A stretch of DNA of 44,790 nt from Daldinia sp. FL1419 (taxonomy: Eukaryota; Ascomycota; Sordariomycetes; Xylariales; Hypoxylaceae): the NCBI GenBank assembly GCA_025201765.1, contig MU623530.1:6246-51035 (forward strand), given 5' to 3'. The translations under genes and the position numbers were made by a program. Below the pieces are notes generated by a model. It saw nothing but the letters and a program-made list of their open reading frames with translations. It was not told the origin of the DNA and searched no databases. This document shows positions 30,597 to 42,200 of this stretch, piece by piece. Each line of letters starts with the position of its first letter. Within the stretch, counting starts at the first letter, position 1.

Positions 30597-32951
30597 ATGG
30601 CGTACAGCGAAGACGAGCCGATGCGTGATGCCTCAACTTCTGGGGCCCCTCCCGTAACCACTCAACCTGCCCCGGCAATGAAACCCCGCCGTCGGTTTGC
30701 ACCTCAACTCGTCGAGGAATCCGTAAAGTCGTCTTCCAACAAGAGGCAAGAACTTACTCCTAAGCCGGTGGCATTAACACCACCAGATTCGACCGTCAAT
30801 TCGACTAGGCGACCCACGAGAGATGCTTCAGTTCAAGTGAGCGATATTGAAATGCCAGACGTGTCACCAGTTAAATCCTCTAAGCGCTTTGCTCCCGTTC
30901 CAATTGAGACGACATTCGACTCATACAGGGTCAGCAACAATAGTAGCCATAGGAAGAACCCCGTTGGTCCAACCGCCGAATTAACACCAGACCCTTCACC
31001 CACATCTCCATACCCCCCGCTATTCCCAGGGGAAAACAGAACGCAGCAGAGGTATTCCGAACAGGCGCAAAAAAAGCCAAAGAGAAAGTTTGCCCCGCAA
31101 TTGATCGAAACGACAAGAAGGTCCAAGAAGGCAGACCAGCCAGGGCCGGCTACCAAACCTATAGATAAGACAGATATTACACCCGGAACAAATCATATCT
31201 ATGCTCCAAAGCCAAAACGAAAAACAGCACCCCGGCCTGCCGTTGTGGGTGTACCGAATATCGCTGGCGAAGGTGACGGTTACTTAACTCCACGTCGGCA
31301 GCAGTCTATGAAGCCGCATCCCAACACTCGAAGAAGCACGCGGCAATCATATACTCCTGAACTCGATACAATACTATCATCCGAGTCGGATAAGTCTTCC
31401 GAGGAAAATGAAGATAATGACGATGCCTCAGCGCTCAATATCGGGATCCCCGCTTTATCTAGTGGGATTCCGGAAGATGACGAAGAAGTCGGTGGTTCGT
31501 GGAGTAGCAGGCACTACCACCTCCGCGATAGAAGAGAATCGTGTGACGAGGAATTCTCGGGTTATCTATTAGCGGTAGCCGCTAGAGAGGCGCACAGGCA
31601 GCGTGAGCTTGAAGCGGCTATGGCTGCTTTCCCCAACGGCGTACGACCCGAGGGTGTGGAACATTTCCTCGTTAGAGACAATTCCGAGGATGGCGACCCT
31701 CTAGCTCTAGATGAGCGATTAAGACATGGAACCTCGCAGCTTCTACGACGCAAGGAGTCAGACCCCGGCTGGGCGGTTAAGGAAATGCGGGCCCATGCCG
31801 AAAAGCTTGCTCGGACGAGACAAGAGAGGATGAGCATTGAAGAATTAGATCACGTCGATATCCCACCCCCTCCGGCAGATCCGTTATGGACCACGTCTAC
31901 TTTCCGGACATCTCTCGACGAGAACATGAGAGATGCCCCAAGCCCGATAATCAGTGCGCCGTCGCCGGCCCTGCTAGCTAGAGTAGACTCGCATCCTCAT
32001 GCGCACTCGCCCGTTTTACTTCCGTTGGAGCCCGGTCTCCGCGTAAGCCCATTTGGCATCCCTTTTGCCTTTCGTAGCAATGAGCCCGAGGATCCTCAAA
32101 TGAGAAAGATGCGTATAGCTGCCTCCCCACCCATGCTCGGAGGTAGCCTACAATTTCGCATGTGCCCCAGCCCAAAGCAGACACGTATGGAGCCTAGCCA
32201 TCAGTACTGCATTATCGAGAAGTCCGAGCAGCGGCGGGATGTTACAGGAGCCACAGGGCTATGGCGTGGCTACTGTTCTTCTAAAGCCAACGACGCCGTA
32301 GAGATACACCCGGGCCCCAACCTCCTCATGACGCCGCAAGAGCCAAATTCTCCTCAAGATCCATTCTCTGCCGCCTTCACTGCGTCCATGAGTATAAGTG
32401 GCGTCATAAGTGGTACACAGTCGCCAGGGGCTACATCTCCGGCAAATCGACATAGCCAGCGGGGTAGTTTTCATATGGTATCAAGACTTGACGAGCGATT
32501 GAAAAAGGAGAAGGCACGTAAGGAATTCGAGGAGCGTATCGCGGCCGAATTCGATGACGCCTTTGTTACGCAGGTCTACAACTATCTCAGCCTTGGATAT
32601 CCCGCTACCGCACGTGCCTTTGATGGTGAATTGAGTAAGATCAGCGGTATTGATATTGTGGAGTTGCGTAAGGATGACCACATTGAAATTGGGAAAGGCT
32701 TTATGCTGCAAATGGAGATGAGCATCCCTAAGATCAATTCAATGACCGACTCCGACAGTAGTGAAGAAACGCCATTGCGCACACCCGAGGAGGACGAGAG
32801 GAGGACTCGTAGAAGAGCGAAGCCGCCTCGGTGGATTGCACTAAAGCTTTACATACGTGAGTGGGCACGCCAGCATCCCGTTCTTAACGATTCCGGGACT
32901 GGTGAGATGGCTTGGGGTGTTAGGGCCCGTAGGGGAAGTTGGGCTATCTAA
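30597..32951 (+). CDS. Disordered fungal protein with RFAP repeats and a C-terminal LisH-like motif (784 aa)
   Basis: One uninterrupted frame. The start ATG lies in CCAAAAATGGC, with A at -3 and G at +4. I do not recognise a named gene. The N-terminal third carries four copies of a basic motif, RRFAPQLVE (32-40), KRFAPVPIE (96-104), KRKFAPQLIE (162-171) and KRKTAPRP (207-214), separated by Pro/Ser/Thr-rich linkers with many S/T-P sites. An acidic patch follows at 258-300, a charged helix at 325-345 and further disordered sequence to about 630. Residues 630-652 form a charged helix. Residues 653-680 (FVTQVYNYLSLGYPATARAF, then DGELS) fit the LisH dimerisation pattern Y-L-x3-G-Y-x2-T-A-x2-F-x2-E. 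A basic helix, WIALKLYIREWARQHP (746-761), ends the conserved part. There is no signal peptide or membrane segment. A nuclear or scaffold role is possible but unproven. Confidence 0.88.
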   Translation: MAYSEDEPMRDASTSGAPPVTTQPAPAMKPRRRFAPQLVEESVKSSSNKRQELTPKPVALTPPDSTVNSTRRPTRDASVQVSDIEMPDVSPVKSSKRFAPVPIETTFDSYRVSNNSSHRKNPVGPTAELTPDPSPTSPYPPLFPGENRTQQRYSEQAQKKPKRKFAPQLIETTRRSKKADQPGPATKPIDKTDITPGTNHIYAPKPKRKTAPRPAVVGVPNIAGEGDGYLTPRRQQSMKPHPNTRRSTRQSYTPELDTILSSESDKSSEENEDNDDASALNIGIPALSSGIPEDDEEVGGSWSSRHYHLRDRRESCDEEFSGYLLAVAAREAHRQRELEAAMAAFPNGVRPEGVEHFLVRDNSEDGDPLALDERLRHGTSQLLRRKESDPGWAVKEMRAHAEKLARTRQERMSIEELDHVDIPPPPADPLWTTSTFRTSLDENMRDAPSPIISAPSPALLARVDSHPHAHSPVLLPLEPGLRVSPFGIPFAFRSNEPEDPQMRKMRIAASPPMLGGSLQFRMCPSPKQTRMEPSHQYCIIEKSEQRRDVTGATGLWRGYCSSKANDAVEIHPGPNLLMTPQEPNSPQDPFSAAFTASMSISGVISGTQSPGATSPANRHSQRGSFHMVSRLDERLKKEKARKEFEERIAAEFDDAFVTQVYNYLSLGYPATARAFDGELSKISGIDIVELRKDDHIEIGKGFMLQMEMSIPKINSMTDSDSSEETPLRTPEEDERRTRRRAKPPRWIALKLYIREWARQHPVLNDSGTGEMAWGVRARRGSWAI

Positions 32952-33240
32952 AGGAATAGTAAAGCATAATTCCCGTTCATGTGTACTACCGGAATATTTG
33001 TTGTGTTTGGTTAGTTCGGCGGTATTAGAAAGTGTAAAGGTGATATGTTTGGGAGTACCTCGGGTAGTGCAATGGGTTTGGGTTTGCCATAGAAAAATAT
33101 CACTTGTTTAGGGGGGTTGCAGATGTGTTTATGATTTGCTCGCGTTATAGCGGTTATGGAAGTCCAAAAAGGTGGGATAATTTGGGTTTATATGATTGGG
33201 TGGGCGTTTTGAGGAGTAACCATTTTAATATAATTTAATA
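32952..33240. other. Downstream flank of the 784-aa gene
   Basis: GC-normal DNA, probably 3' untranslated and intergenic, up to the AT-rich boundary near 33240. No consensus AATAAA is visible near the stop codon. Confidence 0.5.
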
Positions 33241-34079
33241 GAAGAAGTAGAAGGGTGAATATAATGGTTTGTAAAATAATTAAAAATTAATTAATTATTT
33301 TATAATAGTTAAAAGATTAAATAAAATGAAGGATAAAAAATAATTATATTTTGAAGAAAATATTAAAATATTATATATTATTATTATTTATTGTTATTTT
33401 AATTTATTTAAATTATATTATAAGTGTTTGATTTATTTTTTAATATTTATTTTGGGTAGGAATTGTGATTTGGAAAAAGATTATTTGGTTTTATTTATAT
33501 AAATTATATTACAGGGCGTAGGTCAATCCAAAGATATCCTTACCCATCATCCCAAAGTCTAACCCAATTTGGTATAAAATATTTTGATAAAATCTCCACC
33601 ACAAATTTCCATTTTAAAATAAATTTTTTTTCTAATTATTATTAATTAATAAGAAGAAATAAAAAAATAGATATTTATATATATATTTATTAAATAAAAA
33701 ATTTATTTTCTTAATTTTAAATTAATTTTAAATTAATTAAATATTTAATGTTGGCAGGAAGGAAATCTATAACACCTGCCTGGCTTATTATATAATTAAA
33801 ATACATATTAAGGTTAAACCCAAATCCACATTTAAAATAAATTAATCTACAAATTTCTTAATTCTTAAATAATTCTATTTATTTATTAAATATAATAATA
33901 TATCATAATTTAATAATTCTTTTATAATAATATTTTATTTAAGAATAAGAATTTTAATAATTATAATGGTTATTATGTAATATTTTTAATATTATTTGAT
34001 ATAAAATTAAATTTTAATAGAATTGGAATAATTAAGGTAAGTTAAAAAGAATTCAAAAATATAAAAATTATAAGGATAT
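33241..34079. other. AT-rich block after the second gene island
   Basis: RIP-type decay with small less mutated patches (33510-33600 and 33750-33790). No open frame and no assignable repeat. The right end passes without a visible border into the LINE-like copy that follows. Confidence 0.45.
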
Positions 34080-35588
34080 TAAATGAATTATAAATGTATA
34101 TATGGCGTTGGTGATACTGAAATAAATAATCCTCCTGGGATTGTTGGAATATACAAGAATTATGGATCTAATAAATAAGGGATTAAATATAATAAAAATA
34201 ATTATTAAATATTATTAATGATTTTTTAATAAAGCTTTTAAGGGTTTAAAAATTTTAAAAAAGTTGTAACAAAGTTTTAATAATTAATTTTCAGAATTAC
34301 ATTAGAAAGGTATAATTACATTTTTTATACAATTCTTTGTTTTTAATGAACAAATTATTTTTATAATATATAATTATATTAAAATTGTAATTCCAATATA
34401 ATATAATATTAAAATATTATATTAAATTTAAAATATTTAAAGAAGGTTAATAATAGGATAAAATTAAAAAAATAATAGAATATTTATAAATATATAAGTT
34501 TTTTTTATTTAATATAATATTAAATTATAAATGTAATAAATATAATAATATTATATTATAATATTATAAAATATAAATAAAATATATAAAAAAAATTAAA
34601 GTTAATTAAAAAGGACTATAAGTTAACAATATTATTTTAAGTTATTTTAAAAAACAAATATAATATTATAATATAAAAAAAAAGATTATAAAAATAAAAA
34701 TAGGTAATAATTTTTCATAAAGATATAAAATTATTTATATATATTTATATTTTACATAAATTACATATATCCTAACTTTTTTTTAAAATAATTTCTTTAT
34801 AATATAATAACATTTTTATTATTTATAAAAAAAATAATAAAATTATTTTAAATTTGATTATTATTTTATATTTAAATTATTGTTATATTATTTTACAAAA
34901 TTTAAGCATTATAATATATTGAATAGGAGCTCTGATAGCTCCTGCAGGATATACCCTACACTTCAATTAATCCATAACAATTAGAAACTATATGAATTCA
35001 AGGATGTAAAATAATTATATCTTAATAGAAATATTGAAATAATTAGATAAATAATTTATTATATGTGATTATTCTATAATAATAATGTATATAAAAAGGT
35101 TATAAGTTTAAAAGAATATATATTATTTATATGAAATTATATGGAAATAATTTCTGAAGAATTATTTATAATTTATACTAATTAAGTAGGAAAATAATTA
35201 TTAAGGCTTATATATATTTAAATAAATGTATATAAATTTTATAAGGGTTTATTAAGGGATCTTCTAGAATAACTCCTATTACGTACTCCTGCTGCGTACT
35301 CCTATTACATATCCCTTATTATGTATTCCAGCCATGTATTCACACTGCACCAGTTCAATATAAAATGTTTTTCTATATTAAAATTTAATTATTTTTATTA
35401 AAAAATAAATTTTAATAAAAATATAGGATAAAATTAAAATTATAATAATATAATTTAATTAGATAAATAATAGGTAAGTTTTTTTTAAAATATGGTTTTT
35501 ATTCAGAATAAATATTAAAAGATAGATTGGATACCTGTAATATATTTTAGGTAAATTGGGGTAGTAATAAATAATAATAATAATAAAT
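34080..35588 (+). mobile_element. LINE-like element 3' part (family A, copy 4), interrupted
   Basis: About 1.1 kb of family A sequence ending in a TAA-type tail (35565-35588), split by the family B element at 34920-35357. On the plus strand it aligns with the reverse complement of 36727-37865 throughout and with 15280-15802. A short frame near 34105-34165 (IVGIYKNYGSN) is locally readable but unidentified. The 5' limit is not visible. Confidence 0.65.
34920..35357 (+). mobile_element. Family B element, third full copy, with an internal 13-bp repeat expansion
   Basis: 438 bp from TGAATAGGAGCTCTGATAG to CAGTTCA, with ATAT outside both ends (34916-34919 and 35358-35361). Comparison with the uninterrupted site at 15571-15580 shows the insertion point inside the LINE-like copy. 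It is longer than the other copies because 35272-35350 holds six tandem units of about 13 bp (ACTCCTATTACGT and variants) where the other copies have one. Confidence 0.8.
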
Positions 35589-35762
35589 GTATATAATGTA
35601 ATTAAAAGAATAATAAAGTATTATTATTAATAATTTATAAAATAATTTAAAAAAATAAAGGGAATTATTAAATAAATTTATAAATAAATAAATTATATTA
35701 TATTTAAAATTTAAATAATATAAAAAAATAATAAAAAAAGTTAAAATTAATATTAATATTAA

Positions 35763-36027
35763 TATTTATTTATTTATTTATTTATTACTACCCTAATTTA
35801 CCTAGAATATATTACAGGTATCCAGTCCATCTTTTGATATTTGTTCCAGGTAGGAACCATATTCCAGAAAAAACCTACCTACTATTTATCTAAATAAATT
35901 ATATTATTATAATTTTAATTTTACCTTATATTTTTATTAAAACTTACTTTTTAATAGAAATAATTAAATCTTAATATGGAAAAATACTTTATATGTTACA
36001 ATGCCTAAGTTACATAAAGTAATGTAA
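35763..36027 (-). mobile_element. LINE-like element 3' end (family A, copy 5)
   Basis: Reverse-oriented and 5'-truncated, about 265 bp. Its (TTTA)n tail is at 35763-35785 and is followed by ACTACCC and the family's conserved 3' block. The 5' end near 36027 abuts the family E copy. It is moderately RIP-converted. Confidence 0.75.
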
Positions 36028-36029
36028 TT

Positions 36030-36725
36030 TAATTAACATTGAACATTCTGCCATTCCCCAATAATAATCTACTACAGATCTTTAGCGATTTTCTAATATA
36101 CCTAAACTTAAGCCCTAATAAATACAACCCTCCCTTCAAAAATATACTTACCCTTATTCAAGATTCCCTAATATATATAATTAAAGAAAATAAAAAAGAA
36201 GATAAGAAAGCGGATGTAAAAGAAGGCAATTCTAACAAATATAATTTAGAATAAATATAAAATAATTTTGGATAAATGTAATTTTGTTAAAAAACTTTAT
36301 TAATATATTATTATTTATATTTTTTTATTTGATTATAAGTTTTTCTTATTTAATTTAAAACTTTTAAAAATATTTATATTAAATAAGTTATAATATTATT
36401 CTATATATTAATAATTAAATTTATTTAAAGAATTAATAGGTTATTAATAGGATTTTATTAAAATTGGATAATATTCTTTTATAATCTACACTAATTAAAA
36501 AAGCTTGTAAGGTTAAATTCTATTTAAGATAAATTTATATTAAAGCATATTTAGGACATTGAAAAATTATATATTAAACTATTTCCTTTTTATTATATTT
36601 ATACTTAAAAATATTTATTCTAAAAATCTTTCTATTAAATAAGAAAATTTTTAATCTTATCGTTTTAATATATATTTATAATAATACTAATGTTTTATAT
36701 TTTTACAAATTAAAATATTAATTAT
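36030..36725 (+). repeat. Unidentified repeat family E, copy 1
   Basis: This about 695-bp segment aligns with 38012-38705 over its whole length, with transitions as the main differences. It starts with the 3' end of a reading frame (see 36039-36254) and continues with about 470 bp of non-coding sequence. The right end is cut by the tail of the next LINE-like copy. It is probably the 3' part of a DNA transposon or retroelement that I cannot name. Confidence 0.6.
36039..36254 (+). pseudogene. C-terminal coding remnant of family E protein, copy 1
   Basis: A 71-codon frame without RIP stops, ending in TAA, is shared with copy 2 at 38021-38236 in the same frame. Both give a segment like DFLIYLNL...NKYN, then IYIIKE with a run of Lys, Glu and Asp, ending KYNLE or KYGLE at the stop. 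A conserved acidic/basic tail with a conserved stop suggests the true C-terminus of a transposon protein. I cannot assign it to a family. Confidence 0.55.
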
Positions 36726-36726
36726 T

Positions 36727-37865
36727 ATTTTATTTATTTATTTATTACTACCCCAATTTACCTAAAATATATTACAGATATCCAATCCATCTCTTGATAT
36801 TTATTCCAAATAAAAACTATATTCTAGAAAAAACCTACCTACTACCTATTTAAATAAGTTACATTATTATAATTTTAATTTTATTTTATATTCTTATTAA
36901 AATTTACCTTTTAATAAAAATAATTAAATTTTAATATAAAAAAATATTTTATATATTATAATACCAATTATATAAAATAATATGGCAACAACCCATATAT
37001 AAAATAATAATAAAATCTAAAATAACTTTATTATTTTTTTTAATAAATAATAAAAATATTATTATATTATAAAAAAATTATTTTAAAAAAAAACTAAAAT
37101 ATATATAATCTATATAAAATATAAATATATATAAATAATTTTATATTTTTATAAAAAACTATTATATATTTTTACTTTTACAATCTTTTTTTTAATACCA
37201 CAATATTATATTTACTTTCCAAAATAATTTAAAATAATATTACTAACCTATAACCTTTCCTAACTAACTTTAATCCTCTTTATATACCTCACTTACACTC
37301 TATAATACTACAATATAATACTACTATACCTATTATATTCACAATTTAATATTACCTTAAAAAACCTATTTTATTTTTATATATACATTATATTAAATAA
37401 AAAAAAACTTATATATTTATAAATACTTCATTATTTTTTTAATATTATCCCATTATTAACCTTCTTTAAATATTTTAATCCTTTCATAAGAAATTATTAC
37501 AATATTTTAAATTTAATATATTATTTTAATATCATATTATATTAAAATTACAATTTTAATATAATTATACATTATAAAAATAACTTACTCACTAAAAATA
37601 AAAAATTACACAAAGAATATAATTACACCTTTTTAACACAATTCCAAAAATTAATTACTAAGATTTTACTACAATTCTTCCAAAATTTTCAAACCTTTAA
37701 AAAATTTATTAAAAAATTATTAATAATATTTAATAACTATTCTTATTATATTTAATCCTTTACTTACCAAATCTATAACTCTTATATATTTCAACAATTT
37801 TAGAAAAATTATTTATTTTAATATTATTAATACTATAATTATTTTACAATATAACCTTACTTTAT
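36727..37865 (-). mobile_element. LINE-like element 3' part (family A, copy 6)
   Basis: Reverse-oriented copy of about 1.1 kb. The (TTTA)n tail at 36730-36747 is directly joined to the family E copy on its left. It aligns with 34080-35588 read on the plus strand. It is heavily G-to-A/C-to-T converted, and the 5' limit is unclear. Confidence 0.7.
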
Positions 37866-38011
37866 ATCCATTTTATTAATATTTATTAATTATAATATAG
37901 GATTTATAGGGGAATTAATTTTAAAAGGAAATATATATATATTATTTTATCTTTAATAATTTATATTATCTTTATATATTATTATTATAATAATTTTTTA
38001 TTTAAAAAATT
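37866..38011. other. Short AT-rich spacer between LINE-like copy and family E
   Basis: About 150 bp of decayed sequence that could belong to either neighbour. No feature is visible. Confidence 0.4.
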
Positions 38012-38705
38012 TAATTAATATTAAATATTTTATTATTTTTTAATAATAATTCATTATAAATTTTTAACAACTTCCTAATATATTTAAATTTAAACCTTAA
38101 TAAGTATAACCTTCTATTTGAGAATATATTTATTTTTGCATAAGATTTTTTGGTATATATAATTAAGGAGAGTAAGGAGGAGGATAAGGAGGTAGATGTG
38201 GAAGAGGATGATTTTGATAAGTACGGTTTAGAATAAGTACGGAACGATCTCGGGTAGACGTAATCCTTCTAGAGGACCCTACTAATATATTATTATTTAT
38301 ATTTTTTTATTTAATTGTAAATTTTTCTCGTTTAACTTAAAATTTTTAAAAACATTTGTATTAAATAAGTTGTAATGTTATTTTATATATAAATAATTGA
38401 ATTTATTTAAGGAACTAACAGGCCACCAACAGGACTTCATCGGAGTTGGATAATGTTTTTTTATAATTTGTATTAATTAAAAAAATTTTTAGAATTAAAT
38501 TCCATTTAAAACGGGCCCGTGCCGGAGCGTATTCAGGATATTTAAGAATTATATGTTATGTTATTTCCTTTTTACTATATTTGCACTTAAGAATATTTAT
38601 TTTAAAAATTTTTTTATTAAATAAAAAGGCTTTCAATTTTATTTTTTCAGTATGTATTTATAGTAGTATTAATATTTTATATTTTTATAAATTGAAATAT
38701 TAATT
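38012..38705 (+). repeat. Unidentified repeat family E, copy 2
   Basis: Full-length match to 36030-36725. It retains two unconverted GC islands (38219-38285 and 38513-38545) that show the original sequence. Unlike copy 1, its right end runs on into the tandem unit at 38701. Confidence 0.6.
38021..38236 (+). pseudogene. C-terminal coding remnant of family E protein, copy 2
   Basis: Same frame and same stop position as 36039-36254, but with internal RIP stops (for example CAG to TAA and one before DFLVY). The end, KESKEEDKEVDVEEDDFDKY then GLE and stop, is better preserved than in copy 1 and strongly acidic. The two copies together support a real coding ancestor. Confidence 0.55.
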
Positions 38706-39205
38706 ATTAATTTTTATATTAAGAGGTGGTAATTAAGCTATTAATATAATAATATCTTTTTTATATTGTTTTTATCTTTCTGTTCAATAATTTAAGAAGG
38801 TTTTTTTGGGGTATTGGTATCCTTTCTATTTAATGTTCTAATTAACCTTAACTTTTGTAATATATATGTCTAGTGTTTGAGCAATAGCGGGGAGACCCCG
38901 CTGTCTCTTAGGCCTCTAAAATTCTACCCATATTTGAATTTTCCGCCCTATATTAATTATTAATTTTTATATTAAAAGATAATAATTGAATTGTTAACAT
39001 AATAATATCCTTCTTATACCATTCCCATCTTTCCATCCAATAATTTAAAAAAAAAAAATTAAAATATTGATATTTTTTTATTTAATATTTTAATTAACCT
39101 TAATTTTTATAATATATATATTTAATATTTGAATAATAATGGAAAGATTTTATTATTTTTTAAATTTTTAAAATTTCACTTATTCTTAAATTTTCCGTCC
39201 TATTT
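38701..39205. repeat. Two tandem copies of a 252-bp unit with a GC hairpin
   Basis: 38701-38953 and 38954-39205 align directly, from TAATTATTAATTTTTATATT to TTTTCCGCCCTAT or TTTTCCGTCCTAT. The first unit holds a perfect hairpin AGCGGGG-AGA-CCCCGCT at 38886-38902 in a GC-rich patch. The second is RIP-converted there. No coding capacity is seen. Confidence 0.7.
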
Positions 39206-42200
39206 CTTAAATCTTAAAATTAAAACCTTTATTATTTATATAAAATTTAATTATTATTATTATTATTATATTTAAATAGAAATATATTGAAAGGTAATTT
39301 AATTTTATTTTTAATTATAATATTTTTATCATTTTATATATATTACCAATTTTTTATAAATAAATTAATTAAATAATAGCTAATTTCTTAATAATACCTT
39401 TTATTTTATAATTTTAATTTAAAATATATTATATTATTATTTTATACATTATTACATTTTATATTATTTTTATATAAAATTTTTTTATTTAAATTACATT
39501 ATAATCCCATATCAATACTACTAATTTAAAAAAGGTGTACTATTATTTTTTTATCTTTATTTTAATTATTTTTAAATATTTATTCCACTTAAATTTCTTA
39601 TTTAATTATATTTCAAAGAACCTAATATTTTCTTTAAATTTAATAATTATATTATTTAATTTAATTTTTATAATTAATATTTAATAAATCTTTATAAAAT
39701 ATATAAATTTATCTTTTTATATTATAAAGATCATGCCATATTTCTATACCCAATCTAAACATATTCTGTACATTTATTTTAACCTAATATAATTTTTAAT
39801 TATAAAATATCCTATTATTAGTATATTTATATTATCCATAAAATCAATAATTAAAATACCCTTTTATTTTAATTCTTTATATAAGATAATTATATAAATA
39901 ATAAATAAAATAGATAATAATAGAGAACCTTACAGGATATTTATAATAAAAAAACAAACCTTACCTTTTTATTATTAAGAATTAATTATATTTTTTATTT
40001 TTCTATAAGACTATTAACCCAATTTATTATTTATATTAAATATCCTTTTTAATATAATATATACATAAATTTTTATAATATAACATTATTAAAAATACCC
40101 AAAATATTCAATTATAAAAATAATATTATAACATTAATACACCATATAATATATATAACTTCTATTACTATTCTAATAATTATTTTTATAGATCTAATTA
40201 ATCTATTTCCCATTTAACCCTTTAAAAATAATCAATATTATTCCGCCACCTTTATAATATAATTTACCATTACTTTTTCAATTATTTTACCTATAATTTT
40301 TAAAAGAAATATTAATTTATAAATACCTTAAAAACTCTTTTTTTCTTTAAAATCTTTAAACATCAATAATATTATTATTATAATTCTACAAAAAAACACC
40401 TTTAAATAATATTTAAATATAAAATTTTACATTATAATTATAATAAATATTTTAAATAATTATTTTTCATATATTTTAAAAAACTTTATTAATAATGAAT
40501 CTTTACCAATAATTTTCCATAATTTAATTATTTTTAAAATTATATTTACTTTTTTTAATTTTATTCTTTTACATATATTAAATTCATTTTCTTAAAATCT
40601 TTTTAATTATATAACAAAATTAAAAATATTAAATAAATTAATTATAAGATTTAAAAAAAATCTTTTCCCTAATACCATACTTTTCTCCTTTTTACTTATA
40701 ATTTACAATTCTTTATTAAATTAATAATATAATGCCAAAAGGTTTTCTTCTTCAACAAATTACTAACTATATAATTTAACCTATCTTTCTATCTTTTATA
40801 AAACTTTATTATTTTTTAAAACTTTTATTAAAACTAATTTTTAATTATTTGTTTTAATTTTATTTATAATTTTCTTTAATATTGCCTAAATTTTATTAAA
40901 GGTTTTTTAATATTTTTATATTTTTTAATTTATTTATTATTTATATATTTCCTTTATTTTTTTATAAAATATTTTAATTTTATTATTTTACAATAATATT
41001 AGTTATGTTATAGACCAAATATAATATAAAATTATAATTAAAATAATCTTTTTTAATTCTTTAATAAAATATTTTATATATTTATTAAATTTTTTAAGGT
41101 TATTTATTCCTTTTAATATATTTATATTCTATACTTCCATTTTTGCAAATTCTTTATTTAAATATTTTTATACCCAACCTTCTAACTTAAATTAATTTCA
41201 AACCAAATCCAAATATAATATAATAATATTAAAATATTAAATAATATAATCAAATATTTCTTAATTAAAAGATTTTAATCTTAAATATTTAAATCTTTCA
41301 CTTATCCATATTAAATTTAATATTAAATCCCTATAATTTTATATTTACTTAATTATTAATTTTATTTTTATAATAAATTTAAAATTCTATTAGATTATTA
41401 ATTTAAAGATCTTAGAAATATATTAAGATATCCTTTCTTTTTTATCTTATAAAAAATAATATATATTAAAATTTTTTATTATTATATTTATATTATAAAA
41501 TTTCTTTAATATTAATTGTAATAATAATAAATATTTATGGTTAAAATTTAATTTTATATATATTAATTAAATTATAAAGATATTAGATTCTACTTAAATT
41601 AATATTATAACCTAATTATAATCCTTTTTTTTTTAATTTTTTAAATTAATTCTTTTATATATATAAATTATAGTTTGATTTATATTATATTATATTAATT
41701 TATAATTATTAGAATAAGGATAATCCAATTTTCTATTATTAAAATAAAATTCTTAAATGGTTATAATATTTAATATTCCTTTATTTTTAAAAGTTTAAAA
41801 TATAATTTAATAATTTTCTTTTATATTCTAATATATTATAATAATTATATAATTTTATATATAATTTATATAATATTCTTAAGGGATTTGTTATTTTTTT
41901 TAAGGTAATCCCAATTAGAAACCACCATTGTAACAAGATCTTTTTAATAGAAGAAATTTTAGATTAAAAGAATATTATTATTAAATCTTACTCTTAAATA
42001 AATTTTTATATAAGGTTTGCTTTTTATCTTTATCTCCAATTTAAAAGTATTATTTATTATGGTGATTATTTCAAAAAAACCTGAAACACTTTTATTCTAA
42101 AAACTCTACACTTTTTCTTTATTAAAAACACAACCTTTTATCTTCCTTAAAACTATTAATATAAATTTATCATATATAATATCGTATATATCAGAAATAT

